64,000 nucleotides of DNA from Forficula auricularia (taxonomy: Eukaryota; Arthropoda; Insecta; Dermaptera; Forficulidae): contig JALMQS010000085.1 of assembly GCA_024734495.1 (NCBI GenBank), positions 20,861,539 through 20,925,538 on the forward strand, in the 5' to 3' direction. Both the position numbers and the translations under genes were made by a program. The notes below the pieces were generated by a model. The model made no database searches. It was given only the letters and a program-made list of their open reading frames with translations, and was not told the DNA's origin. Of this stretch, positions 47,471-59,356 are shown in pieces; position 1 is the stretch's first letter, and each line of letters starts with the position of its first letter.

Positions 47471-47671
47471 TTTAATTGATTAAAAATTGAATTTTAAATC
47501 CCACAAGCGTATTTTTCTGTATTTGAATTTGGCAATTTAATTGATGAATTCAAAAATTGTTAATTAATTAAAAAAAATATTATACGGTATTTATTAATAT
47601 ACCTATACATGTATACATATATACACATAACCTGTGGGCCACTACAAGACTTGAAATGCAATAAAAATAAT

Positions 47672-48605
47672 TTTTAAGAAAAAATAAAACCGACTTCAAA
47701 AAATTAAATGCAACAAATAAAATACACTAAAATGTATAAAATAATTATTATCTTATTTAGTTACAACTAAACGAAGAAATATTAACATGAAATTACTTTT
47801 TGAAGTCGGTGATAAACAAACTATACTTATAAGCGAGCGTACCCTCCAAACGTACTAAGTAAGATCCGTCGAGTGCGATTCATAAAAGGTATATGTTTGG
47901 CACCAACTTTAAAAAGTAATTTCATGTTAATATTTCGTCGTTTAGTTGTAACTAAATAAGATAATAATTATTTTATACCTTTTAGTGTATTTTATTTGTT
48001 ACATTTAATTTTTTGAAGTCGGTTTTATTTTTTTCATAAAAATTATTTTTATTTTTCTCTTTTTAGTGATGTTATTAATAGTGATTGTATCATCAGAACT
48101 TGACCAAATTAATATGACACCATCCCTAAGACACCCCTTTTCAATAAAAAAAGAATCACCGAAATCGGTTCATAAACAAAGAAGTTAGGCCTGAACAAAT
48201 CTAACAAAAAAGGTCTAATAGCAATAAAAAAAATGGGACCAATCGGAAGCTAAGACTGAACCCAATGCAAAAATTTTTTTCAAAATCGGTTCACAATTGG
48301 CGGAGATATGAGGTAACATAGACACAAAAAAAAATCAGTCGAATAGAGAACCTCCTCCTTTTTTGAAGTCGGTTAAAAACTGGGTGAGAGGGTGGTGGTG
48401 ACGGTGGGGCAGATGTGGGGGTGCGGTGGTGGAGGGGTACTGGGGGCGAGGAAGTGGTTTAGGGGGCGGAATTGCGGTGGAGTGGGGGTGGATGTGGGGT
48501 ATAGGGGTGAAGTAGTGGGGGTCCGGGGTGCGGGGATGTCGGGGACTTATATATAGCTTTTAACTGAAGCAAAAAGTTACCGAGCATCGCTTGGTTGCCA
48601 GGTAC
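47672..48605. repeat. CCGACTTCAAAAA foldback followed by G-rich Helitron-like end
   Basis: Foldback with the CGTCGAGTGCGATTCATAAA spacer at 47690-48030, a second end at 48240-48375, then a G-rich tract at 48380-48540 ending GTTACCGAGCATCGCTTGGT. Confidence 0.7.
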
Positions 48606-48649
48606 TAATTATTAGATATTGAAGATCGTATGAATACTATTAATACAAG

Positions 48650-49166
48650 ATCCCGACTTAGGTCGACTTCACCTATCGAGTTTCCCGATGAAATTAATAT
48701 TTTGATACTATAATGTGTTAATAAAAAAACTTGATAGGGTCGACATCCAATTTCCCTGCATAGCTATTTTCTATAAAAAATAAAATAAAAATAAAAATAA
48801 ATAAATAAAATAAAATAAATTAATTAATTCGCAATAAATTTTCTACATTTTCATATATAACAATAAAGGAAACTCTATAACTACAAAATACTAATTCTAA
48901 GTTACCTGTTGATACCCTGTCTACCTGGACTTATGCAGGGAATAAAGATGTCGATCCAACTTTGGGATTGTATATACATATTTTACTCTCGATTGGTAAT
49001 ATATTTATCCGGAAACTACATTTATGTAATAAAATTAACAACTTTAATTTTTTTATTAAAAATATATTGGATGTCGACCCTATCAAGTTTTGTTTATTAA
49101 TACGTTATATTATCAAAATATTATTTTCATTAGGAAACTCGATAGGTGAAGTTCGACCTAAGTCTT
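48650..49166. repeat. Foldback
   Basis: ACTTAGGTCGACTTCACCTA and AACTTGATAGGGTCGACATC on the left recur inverted at 49065-49166. Confidence 0.75.
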
Positions 49167-49380
49167 AGGCTATTACATTTATTTAATTTGATGTCTTTAA
49201 TTGAAATGTTAATGGTTTTCAGGCTTGTTCATAGCAAGACTGGATAATTTTTTTACATTTTAGGAAATTAATTACTAATTACTTCCATTTTAATGCACTG
49301 AGTAGAAGTACTACATTATTTTTTCATTTTGAGGAATTAACTACTATTAAAAATTACTGTAACTAGTTAGCATATAAGTT

Positions 49381-49859
49381 ACAATCATCATCATCATTGA
49401 GTATACAGTCCTAAGACTGGTTTGATGCAACAATCCGTCTCCACTCGACTCTGTCCCCCGCCAGCTGTTTGACCTCTCTAAATGTCTGGCATCCCATATC
49501 CCCAATTATTTGGTTGAAATATTCTAATCTGGGTCTTCCCCTTCCCCTTTTCTTTCCTACCTCCCCCTCCAAGGTATCATCCCCTAAGCAGTCCCCCATG
49601 TCTCAGTGTGTGCCCCATCATCTGACCTCTTCTCTTCTTCAGACTCTTCCACAAGGTTCTTCTTTCTCCGATTCTTCCAACAACTTCTTCATTTGTAATT
49701 TTATCCATCCATTTGATATTCATCATTCTTCTGTAGAACCACATTTCGAAAGCCTCTAATTTCTTTCTCTCCTCTACTCCATAATTGTCCAGGTTTCACA
49801 CCCATACAGCAATGCTCTATACATATGTCTTCAATAGCAACTTCCTGTTTACTAAGCTA
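49381..49859 (-). mobile_element. RTE-like LINE, 5'-truncated copy
   Basis: Minus-strand frames read GKKRGRGRPRLEYFNQIIGD and GDRVEWRRIVASNQS, nearly the same as the 7128-7811 copy; ends in (ATC)n at 49386-49397. The coding frame is interrupted. Confidence 0.85.
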
Positions 49860-49984
49860 CAAGTTACTTTAAAAAAATTGATTTATCTAGTGTAAATTAT
49901 GAGCAGAAAAGTTCCCAAATTGCAGAATATACGAAGTTGAAATGTCGATAGAAGTAGACTTAATATTTCAAAGAAATATACAAG

Positions 49985-50400
49985 GTGTTATCATCCATTA
50001 GATCCGAGATGGAATGGATTATTCGAGAGATGATCATCCGCGACCTAATATCGTGTACACCTATTTCCACTTCCACTTTCATTTCCAAATATTTCCAAAA
50101 AATTCCAGTACACTTTAATTACTAAAATAATTCCAAAGAAGTGTACAATTAATTCCAATATCGGTTTACCCCTCAGGACTATTTATATGTCATAAGAGTT
50201 GTTTTCACTCCATCGGTAATCGAACTCAAGTGTCAAATGCAATCCGGGCAAATTGATTACCCTGTAAGAGAAATCCCTCTGATATAATATATGTATCGTG
50301 CTAAACGGTGCGATTCCCGAGGGAGATGAAAACAGCCCTTGTGACATTTAATTAAAAATAATCAATTCCATCTCGGATCTAATAGATGACATTCTCTTGT
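49985..50400. repeat. Foldback with tRNA-like interior
   Basis: ATTAGATCCGAGATGGAAT on the left and ATTCCATCTCGGATCTAAT on the right. The interior includes CGGTAATCGAACTCAAGTGT, which resembles a tRNA-type B box in reverse. Confidence 0.6.
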
Positions 50401-50514
50401 GATTTCCTTAGAAAATGTTCCCGAAAGTCATAGATATTGCGATAGCAGGCAGGTTAATGATATTTTGAAGCAGACGAATTTCTTAAGAACTATGTAGATT
50501 CACTTTTAAGATTA

Positions 50515-50890
50515 AACCTGAGGTTGTCTGTCCGTTAGTCTGTGCGTTACCAAATTTTTGTGGACGATCTAGCTCAAAAACTAGTTAGAATATCAAAACC
50601 AAATTTCACGCGTAGTTTTGGCCCATTGAGATTAAGAGCTGATTAGATTTTTGTGGTGGGTGGTTGTATAGTCAAAAATGAAAATATAGGCTCTTGTACC
50701 AAACTCAACCAAATTTTGTATACATAATCAGTGGGCCCCCAGGAGTCTAAAAATGGAAAAACTAACCCCTACTCCCCTATATGATTATAAATAATTTTAT
50801 TAAACATTAAATATAAGTGAGGGGCCAGGTTGTATGGTAAAGTCTAGTGGATGGCCACATCAGAACACGTCAGCTTATTTGACCTTCTGC
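50515..50890 (+). repeat. Dispersed repeat (GTGGACGA...CTAGCTCAAAA family)
   Basis: Same blocks as 13390-13700 and 60320-60800. Confidence 0.7.
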
Positions 50891-51339
50891 CTCATTTCGG
50901 ATGTTTATTTTCAAAAATTTTTAAACGAAAATGTCAAAAATGATATACTCTACAACTTTTCTTCTAATGAAGATGTAATTTTTGACATTTTCCTTTAAAA
51001 AAATTTTGAAAAGGTCAAAAATGAAGATTCTACACCTTTGTACCAAACTCAACCAACATCTGTAAATTCTAGTTGCCACAAAGGTATTCAGTCAAACTTG
51101 TTTTAACTAGTAAGAACCAGTTCTTACTAAAAACGGGTTTTAATACAGACTCGCTAAATGTATCAGATAAAATCGCGGCAATTTCTTGTAAAGTATAGAA
51201 AACAGATAGATTAATATATCTCCATATATATTTATAGTTACAGTTCCACCCCTAAAAAAAGAAACTGAGTATAATCATTTCATTTTGAAAAACTAGTTAC
51301 AGTTATAAGTTACAAAAAGGATAACATACCTACTCAAAT

Positions 51340-52505
51340 AATTGGGGTAATTGTAACTAGTTAGTGCTAAGTACTTGAGTAATTGTAACTGCTAATTACT
51401 AGAGTAATTGTAACTAGCAAGAATAATTACTAGAGTAATTGTAACTGCCAATTACTGGAATAATTGTAACTGCTAATTACTAGAGTAATTTTAACTGTCA
51501 ATTACTGGAGTAATTGCAACTGCTAATTACCAGAGTAATTGCAACTGCTAATTACCAGAGTAATTGTAACTAGCAAGAATAATTGCTAGAGTAATTGTAA
51601 ATGCTAATTGCTAGAGTAATTGTAAATTCTAATTAATAGAGTAATTGTAAATGCTAATTATTAGAGTAATTGTAATCGGCAGGTGCTAATTACTAGAGTA
51701 ATTGTAACTAGCGAGAGCTAATTACTAGAGTAATTGTAACTGCTAATTACTAGACTAATTGTAAATGCCAATTACTAGAGTAATTGTAACTAGCAAGCGC
51801 TAATTACCAGAGTAATTGTAACTGCTAATTACTAGACTAATTGTAAATGCCAATTACTAGAGTAATTGTAAATGCTAATTACTAGAGTAATTGTAATCGG
51901 CAAGTGCTAATTAGAGATAGAGGCGACTGTGGGTCAGTGGCTAGAGTGTTGGGTCGCTGACTCGAAGATCGCTGGTTCGAGACCGAGTCTCGGCAGATAG
52001 ATATTTTCAGTCGCCTCCTCTTGAAAAGTAATGGCAACCTACCAAGAGTATAATTGCCTAGTAACCTCTCCAAATTAGCCGTTCGGAACCGGCGTTAAAA
52101 AGTAGGTCCCATATATCTGTGTAAAATAACTAAACACACTCAGCACAGGTATATGTGGAGAGGAGCCGACACCAGTTTCTGGTATGGCACTCGAAGAAGA
52201 AGAAGAAGTGCTAATTACTAGAGTAATTGTAACTAGCAAGTGCTAATTACTAGAGTAATTGTAACTAGCAAGTGCTAATTACTAGAGTAATTGTAACTGC
52301 TAATTACTAGACTAATTGTAAATGCCAATTACTAGAGTAATTGTAACTAGCAAGTGCTAATTACCAGAGTAATTGTAACTGCTAATTATTAGAATAATTG
52401 TAAATGCTAATTACTATACTAATTTTAACTGCTAATTACTGGAGTAGTTGTAGCTGCTAATTACTAGAGTAATTGTAAATGCTAATCACAGGAGTAATTG
52501 TAACT
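51340..52505 (+). repeat. Minisatellite of (AGAGTAATTGTAACTGCTAATTACT)-like units
   Basis: Many copies of AGAGTAATTGTAACTGCTAA with spacing of about 21-38 bp, interrupted by a SINE at 51914-52205. Confidence 0.9.
51914..52205 (+). mobile_element. tRNA-derived SINE inserted in minisatellite
   Basis: Head with A box TCAGTGGCTAGAGTG and B box GGTTCGAGACC, a unique body, and a (GAA)n tail. Flanked by AAGTGCTAATTA on both sides; because the host array is repetitive, part of that match could be the array itself. Second copy at 55390-55680. Confidence 0.88.
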
Positions 52506-52857
52506 AGTTGGCGCCACATACGGGAGTTGTAGCTTATGGTTTCTGCTTATCCCTGGATCATGGAAAGAGGATGAGGGATGATTTTTTTGTCTCCTCAAGT
52601 TTTCCATTAAGCTTTCGGGATTGGAATTTACCTCCGAGTATTTTTTTTTTCTATTTTGCTGATCTCTGGGTTGTATTTTGAATTAATAAATAAAGTGACC
52701 ATTGGTAAAGGTCAGCGAATAGGGGAATTAAAGCGAAATGAACTTTCGAGCCACGGATCACAACCAATAAGGATCAAAAATGAAATCATTTCTCCCCCGC
52801 CCCCGCACCCCCTCTCTCTTTCTAATCCTCTCTATCATTTAGTTTATCCCTTTTTGC

Positions 52858-52901
<44 letters not shown>

Positions 52902-53270
52902 ATCGACATCAATTGAACTGATTAAAGCAGATGCTTCCTGCCCCCCCCCCCCCCGCCCCATCATCTATCTCTCTTATCAAAAACCTATATAGAATCAATT
53001 GGGCAGTGATTAAAGCTTTAAAAGAAAATGAGATTTTGACTGAGAACATGGGTTCCGTAGTCTTTACCACGAGGGCTCTTTTGTTGAGAATAATGGACGC
53101 CATCTCCCTGATATCATCTTTAAAACTGTGTAAACATAAAATTTATACCTTGTACTTGATGCTGTTCAAAGAATTAAATATATATCCGCATTACTTTTTT
53201 CTTAATTGAATTTCTAAATAAGTAAAGTGCTCTGCCTCACCCCTTGTTGATTATACTCCTTTTTGAAAAG
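52506..53270 (+). other. CT-rich segment and small open frame
   Basis: (CT)n at 52870-52905 and a poly-C run at 52940-52955. The frame from about 52975 reads INWAVIKALKENEILTENMG; I cannot assign it and see no clear splice sites. Confidence 0.25.
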
Positions 53271-53504
53271 ATGCACAGAATTCATTATAAATATCTGATA
53301 TTCAAGACCAATCCAGGAATACTCCCAGCTTGCTCTCTGACATGTTAAACCAGTGTTTCTCCACCTTATTTGGTTCTGGAATTATTCTCGGCACACAAAC
53401 TAAATTTAAAAATATTGATTGGCGAATCGTATCCATAATTTAATTAATTCATAAGATCTTAAGAAATTGGATACATAAATTGATTTCAGAGTTTTAGATA
53501 TATT

Positions 53505-53560
53505 GAAAAATACGGACGTTTCGTCACTATATTTGCGACCTCTTCAACGACTTATTCTTC
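53505..53560 (-). ncRNA. Hammerhead-like motif, family 4, C3 changed
   Basis: Minus strand: stem I GAAGAATA pairs with TATTTTTC. The core reads TTGAAGA (C3 to T), then GTCGC...GTGAC, GAAAC, GTC. Probably inactive. Confidence 0.45.
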
Positions 53561-53681
53561 AATACAATTGTGCTTTACAGTGATTCTTTGTTTTAACTGT
53601 GATGAAAAATTAAGGTGTTTAAGAATAAAATAAATTAAAAAAGATATAATGTTTCGTATAATAATATCAGACAATTGAGTT

Positions 53682-53737
53682 GAAGAATAAGTCGCTGAAG
53701 AAATCGCAAATATTGTGACGAAACGTTCGTATTTTTC
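53682..53737 (+). ncRNA. Hammerhead ribozyme candidate, family 4
   Basis: GAAGAATA (53682-53689) pairs with TATTTTTC (53730-53737). CTGAAGA at 53695-53701, an extra A, stem II ATCGC/GTGAC (first pair A-C, broken), GAAA at 53720-53723, and triplet GTT. Confidence 0.5.
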
Positions 53738-54119
53738 AATATATCTAAAACTCTGAATTCAATTTATTTTTCTAATTTCGTAACATCTTATAAATTAATT
53801 TAAAAATATTTTTTTAGTAACTGTTGAGGAAATTACAAATACTATTTCAAAATTACAAAACCCATGCAATTTTAATGGTTTGTCGAAAACACTTGCGGCA
53901 CATTTGAAAATCTCTCAGGACATACTTGTGTGCAGGCGGCACACATTTTGAGAAACACTGTGTTAAAACAACACACAACAATACTTGTCAAAGCAGTCTT
54001 GGCTTAAAACATTGTAAATAAATTGTACTCTATTTTTTCAATAATAAATAAATTACTTATAAATCAACTAAATCATATAAGACAATCTTCACTTATTATC
54101 CGATGGTGGCAGCACCGAA

Positions 54120-54640
54120 TCTTATCTACTCTTATTAAACGAGCAAAAATTGTTTGTATATTTATATATATATATTTGCATCATTGTTCTATTTTGAAAA
54201 CGGCTTCACCGATTTTGATGAAACAAATTCTATTAACAAGTTTTGAGGATGAGAAAGCGATCTGGCTAGGTCTGGACCTCGACAAATTTAATCTTAATTA
54301 ATCTTTTCTTAATTAAAGTAATTATTGACAGATAAAAATCTCAATAAAAAAGTTTGTTTACATTTTTTTCAATTATGTTTTATTTTTAATTGGATTTTTT
54401 AATTTTAAAACCCACTAATAGGTTATAGCAAATATTAATATATTATATTAAAATTAGGAATTTTTTGTTTGTTTTTAATTAACAGGTGTCTAAATCATAA
54501 CAAAACAGGTTTGTTTACATATAAAGTGGTTCAAGTGGGTTTTTTATAATAATTTATATATATATTTTGGGTTTTTTATAATAATTTATATATATATTTA
54601 TATATTTATATAACTTGGAAACAAATCTTATTTAATTTTA
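54120..54640 (+). repeat. Helitron-like repeat fragment with AT-rich tail
   Basis: TCTACTCTTATTAAACGAGC to CTTAATTAATC, then an AT-rich stretch in which TTTTATAATAATTTATATAT is duplicated. Confidence 0.55.
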
Positions 54641-54774
54641 TGTTTTTATTTCAGATCCTATACGATTATTTTTTTATTATTTTTTCCTATTTATTTTTTA
54701 TAATGTTTATCAATATGAACGAATGTGGGCAAATTGGTGTACGAGTAAACAAATATACACATAATATATGTGGA

Positions 54775-54975
54775 CCATTAGAAAGCTTGAAATGCAAAAA
54801 CTGGGTGCGGGGTGGGGTGGATGGGAGGTGCAGGAGGTGGGGTGCAGTTGTGGGGGATCCGGGGGTGAGAGGCGCGGTTGGGGTGGGGTGGGGGTGCATT
54901 GGTGGGGGCGAGGTGTGTGGTTTCCGGGAGGGGGTCAGGGGTTACCGTGCATCGCTCGGTGGCTCCAGGTACTTA
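54775..54975 (+). repeat. G-rich 3' end of Helitron-like repeat
   Basis: GGTGGGGTGGATGGGAGGTG-type run then GTTACCGTGCATCGCTCGGT and GGCTCCAGGTACTTA. Confidence 0.6.
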
Positions 54976-55149
54976 GCCCTTAAGCATACAATCCACCCCA
55001 CAACAGTGGTGTGCAGCAGTGGAGTCAGGAAACAACAGAATTTGCACCCTCAACACCTTGAAGTTGCACTTTCCCCGAGACCGATTACAATACTTTATCC
55101 ATGCTTCGTATTGGATAAAGTAAAAATTACTCTTACCATTTTTTTATAA

Positions 55150-56095
55150 ATTTCACTGCTTGACAAAAATTAAACAAAATTTTTTTCCTTTAAACCTATG
55201 AATGGATTCTAGTAGAGTTTTCTACGCTGATTACCATGCAATTTCCTGATTTTTTACAATATATCAGAGTTTTGAGATATTATCGGTCAAAATGACGAAA
55301 AAGGCCATTTTGACCTATTTTCGAGTCTTATTAAATATTAAATAGAAATATTTGAAATCTAAATATTTTGTTGACGTAATAGAAAACAGAGAGAGGCGAC
55401 TGTGGGTCAGTGGCTAGAGTGTTGGGTCGCTGACTCGAAGATCGCTGGTTCGAGACCGAGTCTCGGCAGATAGATATTTGCAGTCGCCTCCTCTTGGAAA
55501 GTAATGGCAACCTACCAAGAGTATAATTGTCTAGTAACCTCTCTAAATTAGCAGTTCGGAACCGGCGTTAAAAAGTAGGTCCCGTATATCTGTGTAAAAA
55601 ACAACTAAACACACTCAGCACAGGTATATGTGGAGAGGAGCTGACACCCGTTTCGGGTATGGCACTCGAAGAATAAGAAGAATAGAAAACAGCTTCCTCT
55701 TTGATTTGCAAATGCTCAATTAGAACTCGAATTATAGCTAAAAGACTAAGACCATATGTTTTTATCTATGTTTTTATAATCGCGTAATTTTGGTTTTTTA
55801 GTTATAACTCGAGTTCTAATTGAGCTAAAAACAAGTGTTAATTTGAAAATCAAAGAGGAAGCTGTCTTTTATTACGTCAATTAAATATTTTGATTTAAAA
55901 TTTTGCTGTTAAATATTTAATGGGACTCGAAAATAGGTCAAAATGGAATTTTTCGTCGTTTTTACCGATAATATCTCAAAACTCTGACGAGTTGTAAAAA
56001 ATCGGGATTTTGCATAATAATCAGCGTAGAAAACTCTACTGGAATCCATTCATAGGTTTAAGGGGAAAAAATTTGTTGATCAGTGTTATTAAAGT
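55150..56095. mobile_element. Foldback of about 950 bp carrying a SINE
   Basis: GAATGGATTCTAGTAGAGTT at the left pairs with the inverted tract at 56025-56055. Arms run through the inverted AGCTTCCTCTTTGATTT and its complement. The left arm is interrupted by the SINE at 55390-55680. Confidence 0.8.
55390..55680 (+). mobile_element. tRNA-derived SINE, 12-bp target duplication
   Basis: Same family as 51914-52205. Flanked by AATAGAAAACAG at 55378-55389 and 55681-55692. Confidence 0.92.
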
Positions 56096-56317
56096 AGTTT
56101 AAAAAAATGAATACAATTGCTTTTCACAAAGAGAAACAAAGAGGTTGTCCTCTGCTTGATGCAAATAAACATACACACATATATATCTCGAGATGATATA
56201 TCTGTATATATATTAAATTGAAAGTTTTTATCGAGAGTAGCAGAATTTTTATATATTGAAGCGAGACAATAAAAGAGTGTGTCTTCTGCTGGAATTATAA
56301 ATTTTATTTATTTATAA

Positions 56318-56376
56318 CGAGACTATAGTTTAGAGGGCTTTGCCCTCTTCATCAGTCTATTACAATGTATTCACTA
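56318..56376 (-). ncRNA. Hammerhead-like motif, family 1, G12 changed
   Basis: CTGATGA, an extra A, GAGGGC/GCCCTC, then TAAAC in place of GAAAC. Core G12 is T, so catalysis is not expected. Confidence 0.5.
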
Positions 56377-56540
56377 GGAATTAATTTATGAATGAAATGT
56401 TAACATTTTTCATGGTGTAGTTAGAAATTACATGAGAGTGGGCAAGTTAAGAATTGACACTTGCCCACTCTATGTAATTTCTAACCTTACCACATGAAAA
56501 ATGTTAACCTTTCATTCATAAATTAATTCCTGTGAATACA

Positions 56541-56600
56541 TTGTAATAGACTGATGAAGAGGGCAAAGCCCTCTAAACTATAGTCTCGTTATAAATAAAT
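56541..56600 (+). ncRNA. Hammerhead-like motif, family 1, same G12 change
   Basis: The opposite arm carries the same GCCCTCTAAAC change, so it was present before the foldback formed or was spread between arms by conversion. Confidence 0.5.
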
Positions 56601-56683
56601 AAAATTTATAATTCCAGCAGAAGACACACTCTTTTATTGTCTCCTTCAATGTATATATATTATTTATTTGTTTGAGACTATAG

Positions 56684-56735
56684 TTTCGAAGATTTGGTCT
56701 TCATCATCAGTCTTTCTTCAATTATAAATGTTTTT
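56684..56735 (-). ncRNA. Hammerhead-like motif, family 2
   Basis: CTGATGA, T, GAAGAC...ATCTTC, GAAAC, TATAGTC on the minus strand; the pair nearest the loop is broken. Confidence 0.45.
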
Positions 56736-56904
56736 CATGGACTCAATATCATATGGATATTGAAAACTTGGTGTTCTTTCATCACTGGTGGTCAGCTTAG
56801 AACTATAACTAAAAATTTATTAGTTCTAAGCTGACCACCAGTGATGAAAGAACACCAAGTTTTCAATATCCATATGATATTGAGTCCATGAAAAACATTT
56901 ATAA

Positions 56905-56960
56905 TTGAAGAAAGACTGATGATGAAGACCAAGTCTTCGAAACTATAGTCTCAAACAAAT
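56905..56960 (+). ncRNA. Hammerhead-like motif, family 2
   Basis: CTGATGA, T, GAAGACCAAGTCTTC, GAAAC, TATAGTC; core and stem II intact. Confidence 0.5.
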
Positions 56961-57549
56961 AAATAATATATATACCGATATATCATCTCGAGATATATAT
57001 GTGTGTATGTTTATTTGCATCAAGCAGAGGACAACCTCTTTGTTTCTCTTTGTGAATCAACAACTCTGCTACTCTCGGCAAAAACAAAAACTTTTCAATT
57101 AAACAATTGCTTTTACCATTTTTAAAAAAGATTTTTTAATGTAGCGATTTTTTTTCTTGTATTTCTTTATTTACATATTTAAATTAATTTTCTTCTTTTT
57201 TTTAAGAATAAAATAAAAAAAAACCTTTAGTCGATATCTTTTGTGTTGTTTTCCTCTGCCCTTTGAAAACATCTAAAGAGAAAATGTCATCATTAAAGGT
57301 GGAACAGAGACGGAAAACGCACACAGCTTTTGTATTATATACGTTATATATATAAATCAGGTAGGTAATATTTTTTTTTTATGAATTTCATTTTAAATTT
57401 GTCTTCAGAAAAAAAAATGTTTTCCATTACAATTAAGATGCCATTCTTTATGCCCTACCAATTTCAAATATTATATATATACGATCTATATCTGAGAGAG
57501 TATTAATTTTTTTCCCCCACTCACATTTTGGAAGGTTGAAATTATTTTT

Positions 57550-58350
57550 TAGATATTTGCAAATAAATAACTCTCAGTTTTCTAAAGAATAAATGTACTA
57601 AAAAGTTTAAAATTTCTACAATTTGCCCCCCCCCCCCCCCCCCCCGTTCGCACCCATACAGTTAATTTTGATAGTTGATTTTTACAGGAATAGTTTCTTA
57701 AAGTAATAAAGAATAATTCTACAAAATTTGATCAAGATCGGAGAGAGTTTTAATTTGTGCTCCCACTCACATTTTATGATAGTTGAGGGGGGGGGGTCGG
57801 ATTACAAAAAATCTTGATATTTTTTAGATATTTGCGAATAAATAATCCACAGTTTTCTAAAGTGTAAATGTACTAAAAAGTTAAAAAATTCTATAATTTG
57901 CACCCCCCCCCCCTTCGCCCCCGTACAGTCAATTTTGATAGTTGATTTTTACAGGAATGGTTTCTTAAAGTAATAAAGAATAACTCTAAAAAAATTTGAT
58001 CAAGATAGGAGAGAGTGTTTTTTAATTTTTGCCCCCACTCATATTTTGGATTGTTGGGAGTCAATTTCAAAAAATCCTGAAATTACTTCTCAGATATTTG
58101 TATTTAGAATTTTATTAAGTAAAAATCAAGTAGATATCTTATCGTTCTTAATTGAAAATGCATAATTAGTGTAAACACATTGTAAAGATATTTTGGCCAT
58201 TTTGACCCATTTAGGAGTCGAATTTCAAAAATCCTGAAATATGTTTTTAGATATTTTAATTTAGTATTTTTATTAGTAAAAAGCAAGTAGATATTTTATC
58301 GTCCTTAAGAGATATCGCATAATCAGGGAAAACACTTTGTCCTCTTTGAC
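57550..58350 (+). repeat. Tandem repeat, about 275-bp units with C-runs
   Basis: ATAGTTGATTTTTACAGGAA recurs near 57670 and 57939, and AATTTGATCAAGAT near 57725 and 57995. The third unit is diverged. Contains poly-C runs of 10-19 bases. Confidence 0.75.
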
Positions 58351-58631
58351 CCCCTTAGGAGTCGAATTTGGAAAAATCCTTTGTTAGTGAGCTCCTATGT
58401 CATAGATGTAATATCCTCTCCAAATTTCATGTTTCTATGTCTAGTGGTTCTGGCTGTTTTGATGACAAGTGAGTGAGTGAGTGTATCGGGCAAAGAATTT
58501 TATATATATATATATAGATATAGATATATTGAATTGAAAGTTTTTGTGGCGAGAGTAGCAGAATTTTTATATATTGAAGGAGACAATAAAAGAGTGTGTC
58601 TTCTGCTAGAATTATAAATTTTATTTATTTA

Positions 58632-58690
58632 TAACGAGACTATAGTTTCGAGGGCTTTGCCCTCTTCATCAGTCTATTTCAATGTATTCA
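58632..58690 (-). ncRNA. Hammerhead ribozyme candidate, family 1
   Basis: CTGATGA, extra A, GAGGGC AAA GCCCTC, GAAAC, TATAGTC on the minus strand. Core intact. Confidence 0.62.
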
Positions 58691-59216
58691 CAGAAATTAA
58701 TTTATGAATGAAAGGTTAACATCTTTCATGTGGTTAGGTTAAGAAATTATACAGGGTGCGCAAGTGCACAAGAGATTACACAGGGTGCGCAAGTGCACAA
58801 GAGATTACACAGGGTGCGCAAGTCAAGAAATGAAATTTATACTTGTTTTTAACCGACTTCAAAAAAGGAGGAGTTTCTCTATTCGACTAAATTTTTTTTT
58901 TATTTTATTTTGGCTGTAGGTGGCGTTCGTGAAGTTTATATTTTAGCGGCTATTTTCAAAAATAAAGCTTTCGAAATTTCTATTCTTAAATCGGAATATA
59001 GGAATTCCCGAAAGCTTTATTTTAAAAATAGCCGCTAAAATATAAACTTCACGAACGCCACTCTACAGTCAAAATAATAAAACAAGTAAAAATTTCAATT
59101 CTTGACTTGCGCACCCTGTGTAATTTCTTGTGCACTTGCGCACCCTGTATAATTTCTTAACCTAACCAGATGAAAGATGTTAAGCTTTCATTCATAAATT
59201 AATTCCTGTTAATACA

Positions 59217-59273
59217 TTGTAATAGACTGATGAAGAGGGCAAAGCCCTCGAAACTATAGTCTCGTTATAAATA
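59217..59273 (+). ncRNA. Hammerhead ribozyme candidate, family 1
   Basis: CTGATGA at 59227-59233, an extra A at 59234, stem II GAGGGC (59235-59240) with GCCCTC (59244-59249), GAAA at 59250-59253, and GTC at 59259-59261. TTGTAA (59217-59222) can pair with TTATAA (59265-59270). Stem III is the palindrome CTATAG. Confidence 0.68.
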
Positions 59274-59356
59274 AATAAAATTTATAATTCCAGCAGAAGA
59301 CACACTCTTTTATTGTCTCCTTCAAGATATAGATATAGATAGATAGATAGATTACG

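Larger units (their letters stand above)
53500..53765. mobile_element. Foldback with family 4 hammerhead motifs
   Basis: Inverted arms beginning TATATTGAAAAATACGGACG; they diverge by a few bases. Each arm has a hammerhead-like core. Confidence 0.65.
56130..57085. mobile_element. Nested hammerhead-bearing foldbacks, families 1 and 2
   Basis: The outer foldback carries family 2 ends (CTTGATGCAAATAAACATAC at the left and its complement at about 57000-57020). A family 1 foldback is nested within its left part at about 56215-56650. Confidence 0.8.
58540..59330. mobile_element. Hammerhead-bearing foldback with nested palindrome
   Basis: Family 1 arms at both ends (AAAGAGTGTGTCTTCTGCTA and its complement). 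Inside are a CCGACTTCAAAAAAGGAGGAG end and a palindrome around TATTTTAGCGGCTATTTT. ACACAGGGTGCGCAAGTGCA occurs as three tandem copies in the left arm and two in the right. Confidence 0.8.

Noticed and set aside
54640..55149. Long 169-codon open frame
   Set aside because: It spans the G-rich Helitron-like tail and the end of the 119-bp element body; repeated Gly/Arg/Trp reading is a G-run artefact.
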